Shown here: positions 16,794 to 25,616 of the stretch, in pieces
Numbering within the stretch: position 1 is the stretch's first letter
Layout of the letters: every line of letters starts with the position of its first letter
Origin: Streptosporangium minutum
GTDB taxonomy: Bacteria; Actinomycetota; Actinomycetes; Streptosporangiales; Streptosporangiaceae
Reading direction: 5' to 3'
Length of the DNA: 64,000 nucleotides
NCBI RefSeq assembly: GCF_002149035.1
Contig: NZ_NGFP01000004.1
Span: forward strand, 1 to 64,000
Position numbers and translations under genes: made by a program
The notes under the pieces: model-generated
What the model was told of the DNA's origin: nothing
What the model saw: the letters and a program-made list of their open reading frames with translations, nothing else
Database searches by the model: none

Positions 16794-16880
16794 GGTCTCC
16801 GGTCTCCGGTCTCCGGTCCTCCCCAGCCTTCCCGGTTCTCCCGGTCCTCCCGGTTCTCCCGGTTCTCCCGGTTCTCCCGG
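16794..16880. repeat. Tandem 7-bp and 9-bp repeats
   Basis: Three copies of GGTCTCC (16794-16814) are followed, after a short gap, by five 9-bp units CCCGGTTCT (16831-16880, one with a C variant). On the minus strand the second array reads as a collagen-like Gly-Glu-Pro frame, but no gene context supports coding. Confidence 0.8.
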
Positions 16881-16883
16881 CCG

Positions 16884-16912
16884 GAGCGTGCGGGCCCCCG
16901 CCCCGCACGCTC
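16884..16912 (-). terminator. Hairpin after the CU044_5270-like remnant
   Basis: An 11-bp perfect stem, GAGCGTGCGGG (16884-16894) with its complement (16902-16912), stands 12 bp past the stop of the minus-strand reading frame and may also serve the ABC operon. Confidence 0.65.
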
Positions 16913-16923
16913 GTCGTCCCCGG

Positions 16924-17745
16924 TCAGGGCGTCTGGCCGGGCCCGTCGACGATGCCGGAGTCCAGCACGGACATGGCGACGGCACCGTCGCCGTCCACGA
17001 CCTTCATACCGAGGTAGTGGTAGTCCCCGGGATCGAGGATGTAGTAGCCCTTGCTCTCCCCCACGGTGAGGACGACGCCGATGCCCTTGCGTCCGTCCCC
17101 GTCCGCGGTGTTCTCCTCGATCGTGACATTCGGGATCTTCGCCAGGGCCCGGTACATCGCCGCGGTCGTGTCCGCGGGGATCATGGGCCCGAACTTCATG
17201 TACCAGCCGATCGCCCCGAAGGCCCTGACGTCCCCCTCGGCCCCCGCCGGGCAGGTGGGCCCGCAGATCGACAGCGGTGTCCGCTCCTCCTTGAGGTTAC
17301 GGAAATGCTCCAGCAGCGCGTCCGGATCAGTGGGGAGGCCCTCCAGTTCCCGCTGGGTCCGGCTGGGGTCCGTCCGCGCGTTCGGCTCCCCGTCGCCGAT
17401 CCTCAGCTCGCCACCCTCTGCGCGGACGGCCGACCCGCGCCCGTCCATCCGGCTCCAATGCTCGAACGCCGGCAGGTCACCCCCCATATGCTGTGACTCC
17501 TTGATGTAGAACCACTGGTCCGGGCGGATGTCGGCGGTCTTGGTCCGGGTGGCGACGAGCGCGGCGTTCTCAAGCACCACGACCGCGTCGGGCGGTTGGG
17601 CCGCGGGCTGCCGGTCCCCCGACTGCGCGGTCCCCCCTGGCTGGGGCACGGCCACCAGTTGGGGCACGGCCACGGCCGCGGCGACGGCGAGAGCACCGGC
17701 TCCGCCCAGGGCGAGACCCCAGCGCGGGCGGGCCGCGGGCCGTCC
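16924..17745 (-). pseudogene. CU044_5270-family protein, 5' part deleted
   Basis: The frame from about 17745 to 16924 encodes a membrane helix (WGLALGGAGALAVAAAVAVP) followed by the extracytoplasmic domain typical of CU044_5270 proteins (PDQWFYIKESQHMGG, PTDPDALLEHFRNL, LAKIPNVTIEENTADGDGR, GYYILDPGDYHYLG). These proteins are normally encoded just after an ECF sigma factor and begin with a cytoplasmic stretch. Here that stretch is missing and the sequence is joined out of frame to sigma region 2. The open frame to 17883 uses a shadow of the sigma gene and is not a real start. Confidence 0.7.
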
Positions 17746-18140
17746 GCGGCCACCTGCCGATCGACCTGATCGGTGAACGGCTCGACCACCGAGTCCGCCC
17801 CCGTGCGGCTCAGTGCCCGATACAGGCTGATCTCGCGGCGGCGGTGCCGGCGGATGAGGTTGGTGGCGATGCCGTACAGCCATGGCCGCGCGTCGTCACG
17901 GGACAGGTCGTACGACTCCAGGCTCTGGAAGGCCACCGTGAAGGTCTCGGCGACGATGTCCTCGGCGGGATCCTGGCCCAGCCGCCTGATGACGTAGCGC
18001 TTGAGCGCCGGCGCGTGGCGGGTGAACAGCGTGGCGAACTGTTCGGGCTCACGCCGGGACCGTTCGATCACCGCGGCGTCGTCGGCCGCTTCCACGGCTG
18101 CCGGCCGGGGCGGTGCGGCCGTCCGGCTCTCGTGTCGCAT
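17740..18140 (-). pseudogene. ECF sigma factor fragment, region 2 only
   Basis: From ATG 18140 (MRHESRTAAPP; AGAGG upstream) the frame encodes a clear sigma region 2: FATLFTRHAPALKRYVIRR, DPAEDIVAETFTVAF, RPWLYGIATNLIRRHRRRE. After VDRQVAADG (near 17745) the family should continue with region 4. Instead the DNA passes directly into the membrane helix of the partner protein in another frame, and the sigma frame reads on as nonsense to 17403. Region 4 and the partner's N-terminus, several hundred bp, have been deleted. A sigma factor without region 4 should not recognise a promoter. Confidence 0.75.
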
Positions 18141-18253
18141 CTCTTGCCTCTCGGGTCTCTGCCATGACACCCGTTATTGCCACCCGGAGGATCCGCGGTT
18201 CCCGGAAATCATGCGATGGATACAGGGGCCGGCCCGAACCGCGCGGCCACCCC

Positions 18254-19195
18254 CTACCGGCTGAGCGTGGCCGGGCGGCCGATCCCGGCGATCAGCTCCA
18301 GCTGGTCGAGCTGCGCGTCGAGGGTCGGGGCCGCGATGCGGCAGACGAGGTGTTCCGCACCCGCCTCCGTGTAGCGGTTCAGCGTCGCGGCCACCCGCTC
18401 GGCCGGGCCCGCGACCATCGCCTGGATCGTCCGCACCGTCTCGTACGGCAGGCCGTACGTGGACCGGCAGTAGGCGTCGAGCTGCCGCTCGCCCCGCTCC
18501 ACGTCGTCGGTGACCAGCACCGTGACGAACAGCGCCGGGGTGACCGCGTCGCCGGGGCGGCCCGCCGCCCCGGCTGCCCGCCGTACCGCCCGGAGACCCG
18601 CGCGGTAGTCGGCCGGGTCGGGCGGGTAGGGCAGCCAGCCGTCGTAGAGCCGCCCGGTGCGCTCCAGCGCCGACGGGCCGGCCCCGCCCAGCCAGATCGG
18701 CGGCCCGCCGGGCCGGTAGGACGGCGTGGAGTCGGGCAGCCCGTCGAAGCGCAGCACCTTGCCGTGGAACGCCCGCTCGCCCGCCCACAGTGCCCGCCAC
18801 AGGGCGACGGTGTCGTCCAGCCGTCCGAAGCGGCGCTCCCACGGCACCTCCGACACCGCGTACTCAGCCTCCGACCTGCCGGGGAAGCCCGCGCCCACGG
18901 TGACGACCAGCCGCCCGGCCGACAGGTGGTCGATGGAGGCCAGCTCCTGCGCGGCCGTGACCGGACGGCGGAAGGCGGGCAGCAGCGCCGCGGTGCCGAG
19001 CGTGACGCGTTCGGTCACCGGCGCGAGGGCGGCGAGCATGGCCAGCGGCTCGACGCGCGCGCCGAGCAGGGTGTCGTTGGCCCAGACCGAGTCGTAGCCG
19101 AGCCGTTCAGCGCGGACGCCGAAGTCGACCAGCCGCCGGGCGTCGTTCCACTGGCTGTGGTTGGTGGGGAGCAGGACCCCCAGTCGCGTGTTCAC
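18254..19195 (-). CDS. LLM-class flavin-dependent oxidoreductase (luciferase-like)
   Basis: A 313-aa TIM-barrel enzyme of the bacterial luciferase-like family that uses F420 or FMN. Recognisable parts are RLGVLLPTNHSQWNDARRL at the first strand, LAALAPVTERVTLGTAALL, the SAGRLVVTVGAGFPGRSEAEY block, and RPGGPPIWLGGAGPSALERT. It starts at GTG 19195; upstream codons overlap the promoter region. It is divergent from an XRE regulator, and the gap carries a motif also found before the SnoaL-like gene at 20616. The substrate is unknown. Confidence 0.88.
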   Translation of the reverse strand: MNTRLGVLLPTNHSQWNDARRLVDFGVRAERLGYDSVWANDTLLGARVEPLAMLAALAPVTERVTLGTAALLPAFRRPVTAAQELASIDHLSAGRLVVTVGAGFPGRSEAEYAVSEVPWERRFGRLDDTVALWRALWAGERAFHGKVLRFDGLPDSTPSYRPGGPPIWLGGAGPSALERTGRLYDGWLPYPPDPADYRAGLRAVRRAAGAAGRPGDAVTPALFVTVLVTDDVERGERQLDAYCRSTYGLPYETVRTIQAMVAGPAERVAATLNRYTEAGAEHLVCRIAAPTLDAQLDQLELIAGIGRPATLSR

Positions 19196-19217
19196 AGGAC
19201 GGATCGTGCTCCCGTCC

Positions 19218-19246
19218 GGGAATGCCGACAATTCCCTCGACGGAAT
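19218..19246. promoter_or_regulatory. Shared regulator motif, copy 1 (LLM / XRE divergent promoter)
   Basis: GCCGACAATTCC-N6-GGAAT occupies 19224-19246. It contains the inverted repeat ATTCC-N6-GGAAT, and with the preceding GGGAAT (19218-19223) a second arrangement GGGAAT-N7-ATTCCC. The same 17 defined bases recur at 20674-20696. Confidence 0.55.
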
Positions 19247-19270
19247 AGACGGACCCGGCAGACTGGGATC

Positions 19271-19996
19271 GTGGACTTCTCCCAGACCCTGCGCGCGACC
19301 CGGCAGCGCCGCCACCTCAGCCAGCTCGACCTCGCCCTGCGCGCGGGCACGACGCAGCGCCACCTCAGCTTCATGGAGAGCGGCCGCTCCCGGCCCGGCC
19401 GGACCATGGTGGTACGGCTGGGCGAGTCGATGGAACTACCGCTCAGGGAGCGCAACGATCTCCTGCTCTCGGCCGGTTACGCCCCCGTCTACCCGCAGAC
19501 CCCGCTGGACGACCCGAGCCTGGAGCACGTGCGCACCGCGCTGGGGCACATCCTGGCCGGGCACCTGCCCTACCCCGCGATCGTCGTGGACGCGGGGCAC
19601 GACCTGGTGCTCGCCAACGACGCGTTCGGCCTGCTCACCGAGGGCGTCGCGGAGCACCTGCTGCGCCCGCCGGTCAACGTGCTGCGCCTCTCCCTGCACC
19701 CGGAGGGCCTGGCGCCCCGGATCGTCAACCTGGCGCAGTGGGCTCGCCACATCCTCGACCGCATCCCGCACGACGACCTGTACGACGAGCTGTCCGGCTA
19801 CGTGCCGCACGCCGCCCCGGGGCCCGACCACGTGGGCTTCGCCGCCCCCGTCCGGCTCCGCTCGACGCTCGGCGAGCTGCGGCTGACGACCACGATCACG
19901 ACGTTCGCGACCGCGCTCGACGTGACCGTGGCGGAGCTGAAGCTGGAGGCGTTCCTGCCCGCCGACACGGCCACGGCGGCGCTGCTGGCCGGGTGA
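19271..19996 (+). CDS. XRE-family transcriptional regulator, MmyB-like
   Basis: The 241-aa protein has an N-terminal helix-turn-helix (about 5-62: LRATRQRRHLSQLDLALRAG, TQRHLSFMESGRSRPGR) and the C-terminal ligand-binding domain of MmyB-type regulators (PAIVVDAGHDLVLANDAF, VNVLRLSLHPEGLAPRIVN). The start is GTG at 19271. It faces the flavin oxidoreductase, and the matching motif before the SnoaL-like gene suggests it controls both. Confidence 0.88.
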   Translation: MDFSQTLRATRQRRHLSQLDLALRAGTTQRHLSFMESGRSRPGRTMVVRLGESMELPLRERNDLLLSAGYAPVYPQTPLDDPSLEHVRTALGHILAGHLPYPAIVVDAGHDLVLANDAFGLLTEGVAEHLLRPPVNVLRLSLHPEGLAPRIVNLAQWARHILDRIPHDDLYDELSGYVPHAAPGPDHVGFAAPVRLRSTLGELRLTTTITTFATALDVTVAELKLEAFLPADTATAALLAG

Positions 19997-20023
19997 CGGG
20001 CCGGGGCGGTCCGGGGACGATCA

Positions 20024-20140
20024 CGGCCCGGCCCGGCCCGAAGCGGGTGGGATCGGACCGGACCGGCTCGGCTCCGCTCGGAGCGGGTTGGATCGGGGCG
20101 ACCCGGCCCGGCCCGGCTCGGAGCGGGTTGGATCCGACCG
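20024..20140. repeat. Three-copy 40-bp direct repeat
   Basis: GCGGGT(T/G)GGATC recurs at 40-bp steps (GATC at 20051, 20091 and 20131), each inside a CGG-rich unit ending CTCGGAGCGGGTTGGATC. It fills the gap between the convergent XRE and SnoaL-like genes. No gene is visible. Confidence 0.7.
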
Positions 20141-20193
20141 GGTCGGCCCCGGGAGGCGGTCGCGGCCCGGGGCGGATCGACCACGACCGGCTG

Positions 20194-20616
20194 TCAGATG
20201 CCGGGGAACATGTAGTCGGTGGTGATGCGGCCGTTCTCGTCCAGGACGAGGACCTCCAGGCCGCCGCCGACCGCCTCACCGCCGCCGACGGGCACCATCT
20301 CCCAGTTGAGCTTGACGACGTCGTGGAGGCGGACGGCGCCGTCCCGCGCCTGGAAGGTGAACTGCCCGGGGGCGACGAACCGTTCATAGCTGCGGGTCAC
20401 CCGGACGTCGAGTTCGTCATAGCCGTGGGCTTGGAGAGTGGTGGAGTCAAAGCCCAGTCCTGCGGCGATCTCCCGGATCTCCTGGGGCGGCTGAAGGATG
20501 TGGGCACCGCCCTCGGCCCAGAGCTCCTCGATGGCTCTGCGACGCAGCTCGGCGTCCGGCTCGCTCCAGAGGGCGATGTAGCGGGCAGCCAGGTCCTGGG
20601 CATGGATGTCGGTCAC
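20194..20616 (-). CDS. NTF2-like/SnoaL-like protein
   Basis: A 140-aa single-domain protein with the NTF2-like opening helix and strand pattern (DLAARYIALWSEPDAELRRRAIEELWAEGGAHI) and later strands (FTFQARDGAVRLHDVVKLNWEMV, GLEVLVLDENGRITTDYMF). Members act as small-molecule isomerases or hydrolases, or as binding proteins; this one may be non-enzymatic. The promoter region holds the second copy of the motif found before the XRE/LLM pair. Confidence 0.8.
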   Translation of the reverse strand: MTDIHAQDLAARYIALWSEPDAELRRRAIEELWAEGGAHILQPPQEIREIAAGLGFDSTTLQAHGYDELDVRVTRSYERFVAPGQFTFQARDGAVRLHDVVKLNWEMVPVGGGEAVGGGLEVLVLDENGRITTDYMFPGI

Positions 20617-20673
20617 TTTTTCTCCTTGGCTGGTGCCGGTGTTCCTGCCAGATCCTGCGAGAAGGGACCATGG

Positions 20674-20696
20674 GCCGACAATTCCTCAGAGGGAAT
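20674..20696. promoter_or_regulatory. Shared regulator motif, copy 2 (SnoaL-like gene promoter)
   Basis: GCCGACAATTCC-N6-GGAAT lies 58 bp upstream of the SnoaL-like start, matching 19224-19246 in all 17 defined bases and in orientation. The spacers differ, so this is a conserved site and not a long duplication. Confidence 0.55.
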
Positions 20697-20920
20697 GACC
20701 CGCTTCCACACGGGACTGACCGGCCGGCCCCCGCGGGCCGTCACCGCCGACCGCCACCGGTTGTCCGGCCGTCCCGGGTGCGATCCCGGCGGTGGTGATC
20801 AGCGCGGACCTGACCCGCGGACCCGACCCGGCGGGCGTGCCCGCCCGGCTGCGTCCGCTACCGACCGCCTGCCTGGCCGAAGCGAGGAGTCCGCCCGCCG
20901 GCGCACGACGGGGGCGGCGG

Positions 20921-21772
20921 TCAGAACAGGGTCAGCGGCTCGGCCGGCATGGGCTCCGGCAGCGGCTCGATCTCGGGCAGCCGGGTCCGCACCTCCTCAT
21001 GGAAACGACGGGCGAGCATCGGCGCGTCGGCGTTGTCGGGGGTATGGATGAACACCGTCGGCGAGCGGCCCTCGCGCAGCCATTCGGTGACCGTGGCGAT
21101 CCATTGCTGCCAGCCCTCGATCGTACGCGCCGTGTCGTCCCGGCCGAGGTAGCGGATGATCGGACGGTCGGTGAGAGCGGCCGACCGGCGTGGCACGCGC
21201 GGTTTCCTCATCCACGCCTCCCGTTCGGCGTCGCTGGTCGGAGGGCTCTGGAAGAAGGTGGTGGTGTCGAACGGGATCCACTCGGCGTCGACTCGGGCGA
21301 GAACCCCTTCGAGAAGCCGCTCGGATCGCGCGTCATCGAAGAACGCGCGGTGGCGGACTTCGACGGCGTATCTGTGCGAGCGGGGCAGCCGGTGAAGAAA
21401 GCCCGCCAGGGCGCCGAGGTCGGTCGGCGCGAACGATCCCGGTAGTTGGATCCAGAGGGCGTGGGCGCGCGGTCCGAGTGGTTCGATCGCTTCCAGGAAC
21501 GACCGGAGCTCCTCGTCGACGCCGGTGAGGCGACGCTCATGCGTGATCGACTTGGGCAGCTTGGCCACGAAGCGGAAGTCGGGGGTGGTCTGCCTCGCCC
21601 ACGACTCCACCGTGCTCCTCGACGGTGTCGCGTAGAACGTCGTGTTGCCCTCCACCGCGTCGCACCAGGTCGCGTAGGCCCGCAGGCGCTCCCCCGGAGG
21701 AAGCGGATGAGGCAGGAAACGCCCCTGCCATTGCGCCTGTGTCCACATCGCGCATCCCACATGAAGCCGCAT
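20921..21772 (-). CDS. DUF72 family protein
   Basis: A 283-aa TIM-barrel-like protein of the DUF72 (YecE) family. It starts MRLHVGCAMWTQAQWQGRFLP, the family's glycine/tryptophan start, followed by YATWCDAVEGNTTFYATPS and later YAVEVRHRAFF and PTVFIHTPDNADAP. The biochemical role of DUF72 proteins is not established. The ATG at 21772 is preferred; a TTG six codons earlier is possible. It stands alone. Confidence 0.88.
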   Translation of the reverse strand: MRLHVGCAMWTQAQWQGRFLPHPLPPGERLRAYATWCDAVEGNTTFYATPSRSTVESWARQTTPDFRFVAKLPKSITHERRLTGVDEELRSFLEAIEPLGPRAHALWIQLPGSFAPTDLGALAGFLHRLPRSHRYAVEVRHRAFFDDARSERLLEGVLARVDAEWIPFDTTTFFQSPPTSDAEREAWMRKPRVPRRSAALTDRPIIRYLGRDDTARTIEGWQQWIATVTEWLREGRSPTVFIHTPDNADAPMLARRFHEEVRTRLPEIEPLPEPMPAEPLTLF

Positions 21773-21840
21773 GGCTTCGACGCTATCCAAGGCCGGCGGT
21801 GGAAAGGACCGGGTGCGTCACCGGCCGGCTCGACGCACGT

Positions 21841-22488
21841 TCACAGGAGGCCGGCGTCGCGCACCTTCATCGCGACCTGGACACGGTTGTCGGTGCCCAG
21901 CTTGGAGAAGACCCGGGTGATGTTCGCCTTCACGGTCGCGACGCTCATGTGGAGACACTCGGCGATTTCGGCGTTCGAGCTGCCCCGGGCCACCTCGATC
22001 GCGACCTCGCGCTCGCGTTCGGTGAGCCTGGCCAGCTCCCGCTGCGCCTCCGGACGTCGCGGCCCGTGTCCGCCGGTGGCTGCGGTGATCACCTGTCGTG
22101 TGACGCTCGGCGACAGCACCGGCTCGCCCTTCGCCACGGTGCGGACCGCCTCGATCATCTTCGGTGGCGGCGTGTCCTTCAGCAGGAAGCCGTCGGCACC
22201 GAGCCGCAGAGCCCGCAGCACCATGTCATCGGCGTCGAAGGTGGTGAGCACGAGGACGCGGGGCGGGTCTGGCTGGGCGAGCAGCAGCTCCGTGGTGATC
22301 AGCCCGTCCTGGTTGGGCATCCGGATGTCCATCAGCACGACATCGGGCCTGAGGTCACGGATCACTTCCATGGCCCGCCGGCCGTCCTCCGCCTCGCCGA
22401 CAAGGTCCAGGTCGGGCTCGCCACCGAGAATGAGGCGCAGCCCGGTCCGGACCATCGGGTCGTCATCCACGATCACCAGTCGAGTCAC
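21841..22488 (-). CDS. NarL/LuxR-family response regulator
   Basis: A 215-aa regulator with a receiver domain (phosphoacceptor Asp54 in VVLMDIRMP, Lys about 105 in LLKD) and a C-terminal LuxR helix-turn-helix (LTEREREVAIEVARGSSNAEIAE, VATVKANITRVFSKLG). The GTG start at 22488 overlaps the end of the upstream kinase gene by 26 bp, so the two form one unit. The divergent ABC exporter is the probable target. Confidence 0.92.
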   Translation of the reverse strand: MTRLVIVDDDPMVRTGLRLILGGEPDLDLVGEAEDGRRAMEVIRDLRPDVVLMDIRMPNQDGLITTELLLAQPDPPRVLVLTTFDADDMVLRALRLGADGFLLKDTPPPKMIEAVRTVAKGEPVLSPSVTRQVITAATGGHGPRRPEAQRELARLTEREREVAIEVARGSSNAEIAECLHMSVATVKANITRVFSKLGTDNRVQVAMKVRDAGLL

Positions 22489-23641
22489 GATGTGAAGCCT
22501 CCCATGGCAGCCGGGCGTCGAGGATGAAGTGTCCGTCCTGGACGGCATGGCTGAGAGTGCCGCCGGCCATCCGGGTCCGTTCGGCCAGGCCGACCAGCCC
22601 CAGCCTTCCGCCGGGACCGGCAGACGTCCCGGACGGCGTCGGATTGCTCACCCGAATCCGCAGGCCGTCACCCGGCCGTCCGCCGAGCTTGGCCGTCACC
22701 CGGCTGCCCGGCGCATGCTTGCGCGCATTGGTCAGGGCCTCTTGCACGATCCGGTACGCGTGCCGGCCGGTCTGTGTCGGCAGCAGTTCCCGGTTGCCCA
22801 CGCTGTCGTCCACCTCGACCTGCTGGCCGGCGCCGCGCACCTCGTCGAACAGGGCGTCCAGGTTGGCCAGGTTCGGCTGCGGGGCCTCCATGCCGCCGTC
22901 GCGCCGGAGCGTGCCGAGCACGGTGCGTAGTTCGTTCAGCGACTGGTGCGCGTTCTCCTGTATCGCCAATGCGACCTCGCGGGTCTCCTCGGCGGTGAGG
23001 TCCGTCCGGTATGCCAGGCCGCCGGCGAGCATGGACAGCAGGGAGATCCGGTGAGCCAGGACGTCGTGCATCTCATGGGAGATCTTGACCCGTTCCGCCA
23101 GCTTGGCCTGCTCGATCCGCTGCGCCTGTTCGCGCTCCGCGGCCAGTGCCGCCTCTCGCTGTGAGGCCGCCAGGTCACGGCGCCCGCGCAGGTACAGGCC
23201 GAAGACGGTCAGGCCGCCGAGGACGACGGTCCCGGTCGTCGTGGAGACGACGCTCGCCTGGGTGACGCCTTTCCAGCCGTAGGGCGCCACCAGGCACAGC
23301 CAGGACACGAGCGCGACCGGGACGAACTGACGCCAGCGGCGATGCGTGCACAGGGAGACGTACGCGACCTGGGCGGGGCCGGTCGCTGTGGTGGAGAAGA
23401 CGGTCAGCAGGGCGGTCGCCAGCGCGATCGGCCACGGCCGGCGGCGTCGCCACCGCATCAGGACCAGACCGATCACGCCGAGCCCCACGTCGACCAGTGC
23501 CGACGCGAGCCGGTCCTGGTCCCGGAAGACGACCCAGACCAGGACGGTGCCGTGGAACAGCATCGGCAGCACGGCGCACAGGTAGCGCAGTGCGACGCCT
23601 GACTGATCCAGGGGCGGCTGGTTCTCCGTACGGCCGTGCAC
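22463..23641 (-). CDS. Sensor histidine kinase, NarX/DesK-like, partner of the 21841 regulator
   Basis: A 392-aa kinase with about four or five N-terminal membrane helices (residues 17-152), a coiled-coil linker, the HisKA_3 phosphoacceptor His192 in EMHDVLAHRISLL, and an ATPase domain with YRIVQEALTNARKHA and GGRLGLVGLAERTRMAGG. It starts GTG at 23641. This TCS arrangement beside a divergent ABC-2 type exporter is a common antibiotic or envelope-stress detoxification module in actinomycetes. Confidence 0.9.
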   Translation of the reverse strand: MHGRTENQPPLDQSGVALRYLCAVLPMLFHGTVLVWVVFRDQDRLASALVDVGLGVIGLVLMRWRRRRPWPIALATALLTVFSTTATGPAQVAYVSLCTHRRWRQFVPVALVSWLCLVAPYGWKGVTQASVVSTTTGTVVLGGLTVFGLYLRGRRDLAASQREAALAAEREQAQRIEQAKLAERVKISHEMHDVLAHRISLLSMLAGGLAYRTDLTAEETREVALAIQENAHQSLNELRTVLGTLRRDGGMEAPQPNLANLDALFDEVRGAGQQVEVDDSVGNRELLPTQTGRHAYRIVQEALTNARKHAPGSRVTAKLGGRPGDGLRIRVSNPTPSGTSAGPGGRLGLVGLAERTRMAGGTLSHAVQDGHFILDARLPWEASHRDSTGDRG

Positions 23642-23801
23642 AGCCCACAGCCTAGAGACCGTCGGGCCGGCGCCTTAGCGACCTGGGTCGACATCCGGGT
23701 AGCCGCAGGTCCATGACCGGGGCGACGGACCTGGACCTGGGCCCGGTGGTCCTCGACCCGGGTCCGATGACCGACGGTCCCCTATCCGGTGGACTGGATC
23801 C

Positions 23802-24515
23802 ATGATCGAGTTCAGCCACGTCAGCAAGGTCTACAAAGGTGTGAAGGCACTCGACGACGTGTCCTTCACCGTCGGAGCAGGGAGCGTCACCGGTTTCCTC
23901 GGGCCCAACGGCGCCGGGAAGTCGACGGCCATGCGCATCCTGGTCGGGCTTTCCCGCCCCACCTCGGGGTCGGCCACCGTACTGGGCCGGCCGTACACCG
24001 AGCTTGACTGCCCGGGTTCCCAGGTCGGCACCCTGCTCGACGCCGGCGCCCAGCATCCCGGCCGCACCGGGCGGGAGATCTTGACCCTGGGCGTGATGAT
24101 GCTCGGCCTGCCGGTGTCGCGGGTCGACGAGGTCCTCGATCTGGTCGGACTGACCGGCCGGGAGAGCCGGCGGACGGTCGGCGGCTACTCGCTCGGAATG
24201 AGGCAGCGTCTCGGCATCGGTCACGCCCTCCTCGGCCGGCCCAAGGCGCTCATCCTGGACGAGCCCGCCAACGGTCTCGACCCCCAGGGCATCCAGTGGA
24301 TGCGTGAGCTGCTCCGTGGCTTCTCCGGCTCGGGTTGCTCGGTGCTGCTCAGCTCGCACCTGCTGCATGAGGTGGAGCAGGTCGCCGACCACGTCGTGAT
24401 GATCGGCCGCGGCCGTGTCCTCATCCAGGGCACCGTCGATGAGCTCAGGCGGGGCCGGAGCCTCGAACAGACCTTCCTCGAACTGACCGCGAACGCCGAT
24501 CGGAGTACGGCATGA
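23802..24515 (+). CDS. ABC transporter ATP-binding protein, DrrA/CcmA type
   Basis: A 237-aa ATPase with Walker A GPNGAGKST (about 34-42), signature YSLGMRQRL (a variant of LSGGQ), Walker B KALILDEPANGLDP, and the H-loop in SSHLLHEVEQVADHV. It belongs to the ABC-2 exporter group. Its stop overlaps the permease ATG (ATGA). It is divergent from the kinase gene with a 160-bp shared promoter region. Confidence 0.92.
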   Translation: MIEFSHVSKVYKGVKALDDVSFTVGAGSVTGFLGPNGAGKSTAMRILVGLSRPTSGSATVLGRPYTELDCPGSQVGTLLDAGAQHPGRTGREILTLGVMMLGLPVSRVDEVLDLVGLTGRESRRTVGGYSLGMRQRLGIGHALLGRPKALILDEPANGLDPQGIQWMRELLRGFSGSGCSVLLSSHLLHEVEQVADHVVMIGRGRVLIQGTVDELRRGRSLEQTFLELTANADRSTA

Positions 24516-25345
24516 CCAACACCGACGTCCCCGGGACCAAGAGCGACATGAACGACACCACGACGGACGACGCCAGGACCGTCGGCTCGAAAACCGCGGA
24601 CATCCACCGGCCCCCGGCACCGATCCCGTTCCACCGGCTGCTGTCCGTCGAGGCCCGCAAGCTCTTCGACACCCGCAGCAGCAAGATCATGACCGTGGTC
24701 CTGATCATCCTGGTACTCGCGTCCATCACCGGCCGCGGCGTCGTCTCCGGTCCGAAGCTGCACACCCTGATCGGCACCGCCGGAATCGGATTCGGGACCC
24801 TGCTCCCCGTGCTCGGCATCCTCACGGTGACCGCCGAATGGAGCCACCGCACCGCCCTGACCACGTTCGCGCTCGAACCCCGGCGCCGGCGGGTGCTGGC
24901 GGCCAAGTGCCTGGCACCGTTGATCACGGCCGTGGTCGCCTCTCTGTTCGCGGTGCTGGTCGCGGTGCCGGTGACGGCCGTCACCGCCGCCGTTCAGGAC
25001 GTCCCGGCCACGTGGGAGATCTCCCCTCTCGCCCTGCTGGGCTGGACGGGGACGAACGTTCTGGTGGTCGCGACGGGGCTCGCCGTGGGCATGCTGCTCC
25101 TGAACGCGCCGGCCGCGATCGTGATCTGCCTCTCGACCCCGATCCTGTGGGCCGTAGTCGGCAAGCTCGGCGCCACCGGCGAGGTCCTGACCGAGTGGTT
25201 CGACCTGAACACCACCGCCACTCCCCTGACGGCCGGCGACATGACCGGGGGCGACGCCGCCCGGCTGGCCGTGTCGACGATCTTTTGGATCGTCGTCCCG
25301 ATGACGGCCGGCGTAGTGCGCGTGACCCGCAAGGAGGTGAGCTGA
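24512..25345 (+). CDS. ABC-2 type transporter permease
   Basis: A 277-aa membrane protein with an N-terminal cytoplasmic tail of about 45 residues, and six hydrophobic segments (first IMTVVLIILVLASITGRG, second IGFGTLLPVLGILTVTAEW). EWSHRTALTTFALEPRRRRVLAAK is the cytoplasmic loop typical of ABC-2 permeases. It is coupled to the upstream ATPase by a 4-bp overlap. Substrate unknown. Confidence 0.88.
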   Translation: MTNTDVPGTKSDMNDTTTDDARTVGSKTADIHRPPAPIPFHRLLSVEARKLFDTRSSKIMTVVLIILVLASITGRGVVSGPKLHTLIGTAGIGFGTLLPVLGILTVTAEWSHRTALTTFALEPRRRRVLAAKCLAPLITAVVASLFAVLVAVPVTAVTAAVQDVPATWEISPLALLGWTGTNVLVVATGLAVGMLLLNAPAAIVICLSTPILWAVVGKLGATGEVLTEWFDLNTTATPLTAGDMTGGDAARLAVSTIFWIVVPMTAGVVRVTRKEVS

Positions 25346-25373
25346 CATGACCGGACGGCACCCGGCCGTTCCC

Positions 25374-25616
25374 TCAGTCGCCCTTTTTCCCCCTGCTGAG
25401 CAGGCCGCTGACGAGTAGAACGCCTCCAGGAATGAGGAAGACGAACGCGAGTAGGCGCTGACTGCTCTGCTGGTCCGGGCACTGGAACCAGTCGTCCGGG
25501 ACGAACGCGCTCCCGCATGTGTCGTCACCGGAGTGGTGGATGGGCGAGAACCCGATGAAGAGTCCGACCAGAGTCGCAGCGATTCCGGCCGTGATGACTA
25601 GACGAACCCTGCTCAT
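25374..25616 (-). CDS. 80-aa membrane protein with paired extracytoplasmic cysteines
   Basis: The start is ATG at 25616 with GGAGG 5 nt upstream. Two helices (about 6-22 and 52-71) flank an outer loop with two cysteines (DDTCGSAF and WFQCPDQQ) that could form a disulfide. The loop pattern resembles small actinobacterial membrane proteins of unknown function. It is convergent with the permease gene, 28 bp apart. Confidence 0.7.
   Translation of the reverse strand: MSRVRLVITAGIAATLVGLFIGFSPIHHSGDDTCGSAFVPDDWFQCPDQQSSQRLLAFVFLIPGGVLLVSGLLSRGKKGD

Noticed and set aside
16831-16880. Collagen-like Gly-Glu-Pro protein on the minus strand
   Set aside because: The repeat frame has no start site or flanking coding sequence and comes from a 9-bp DNA repeat.
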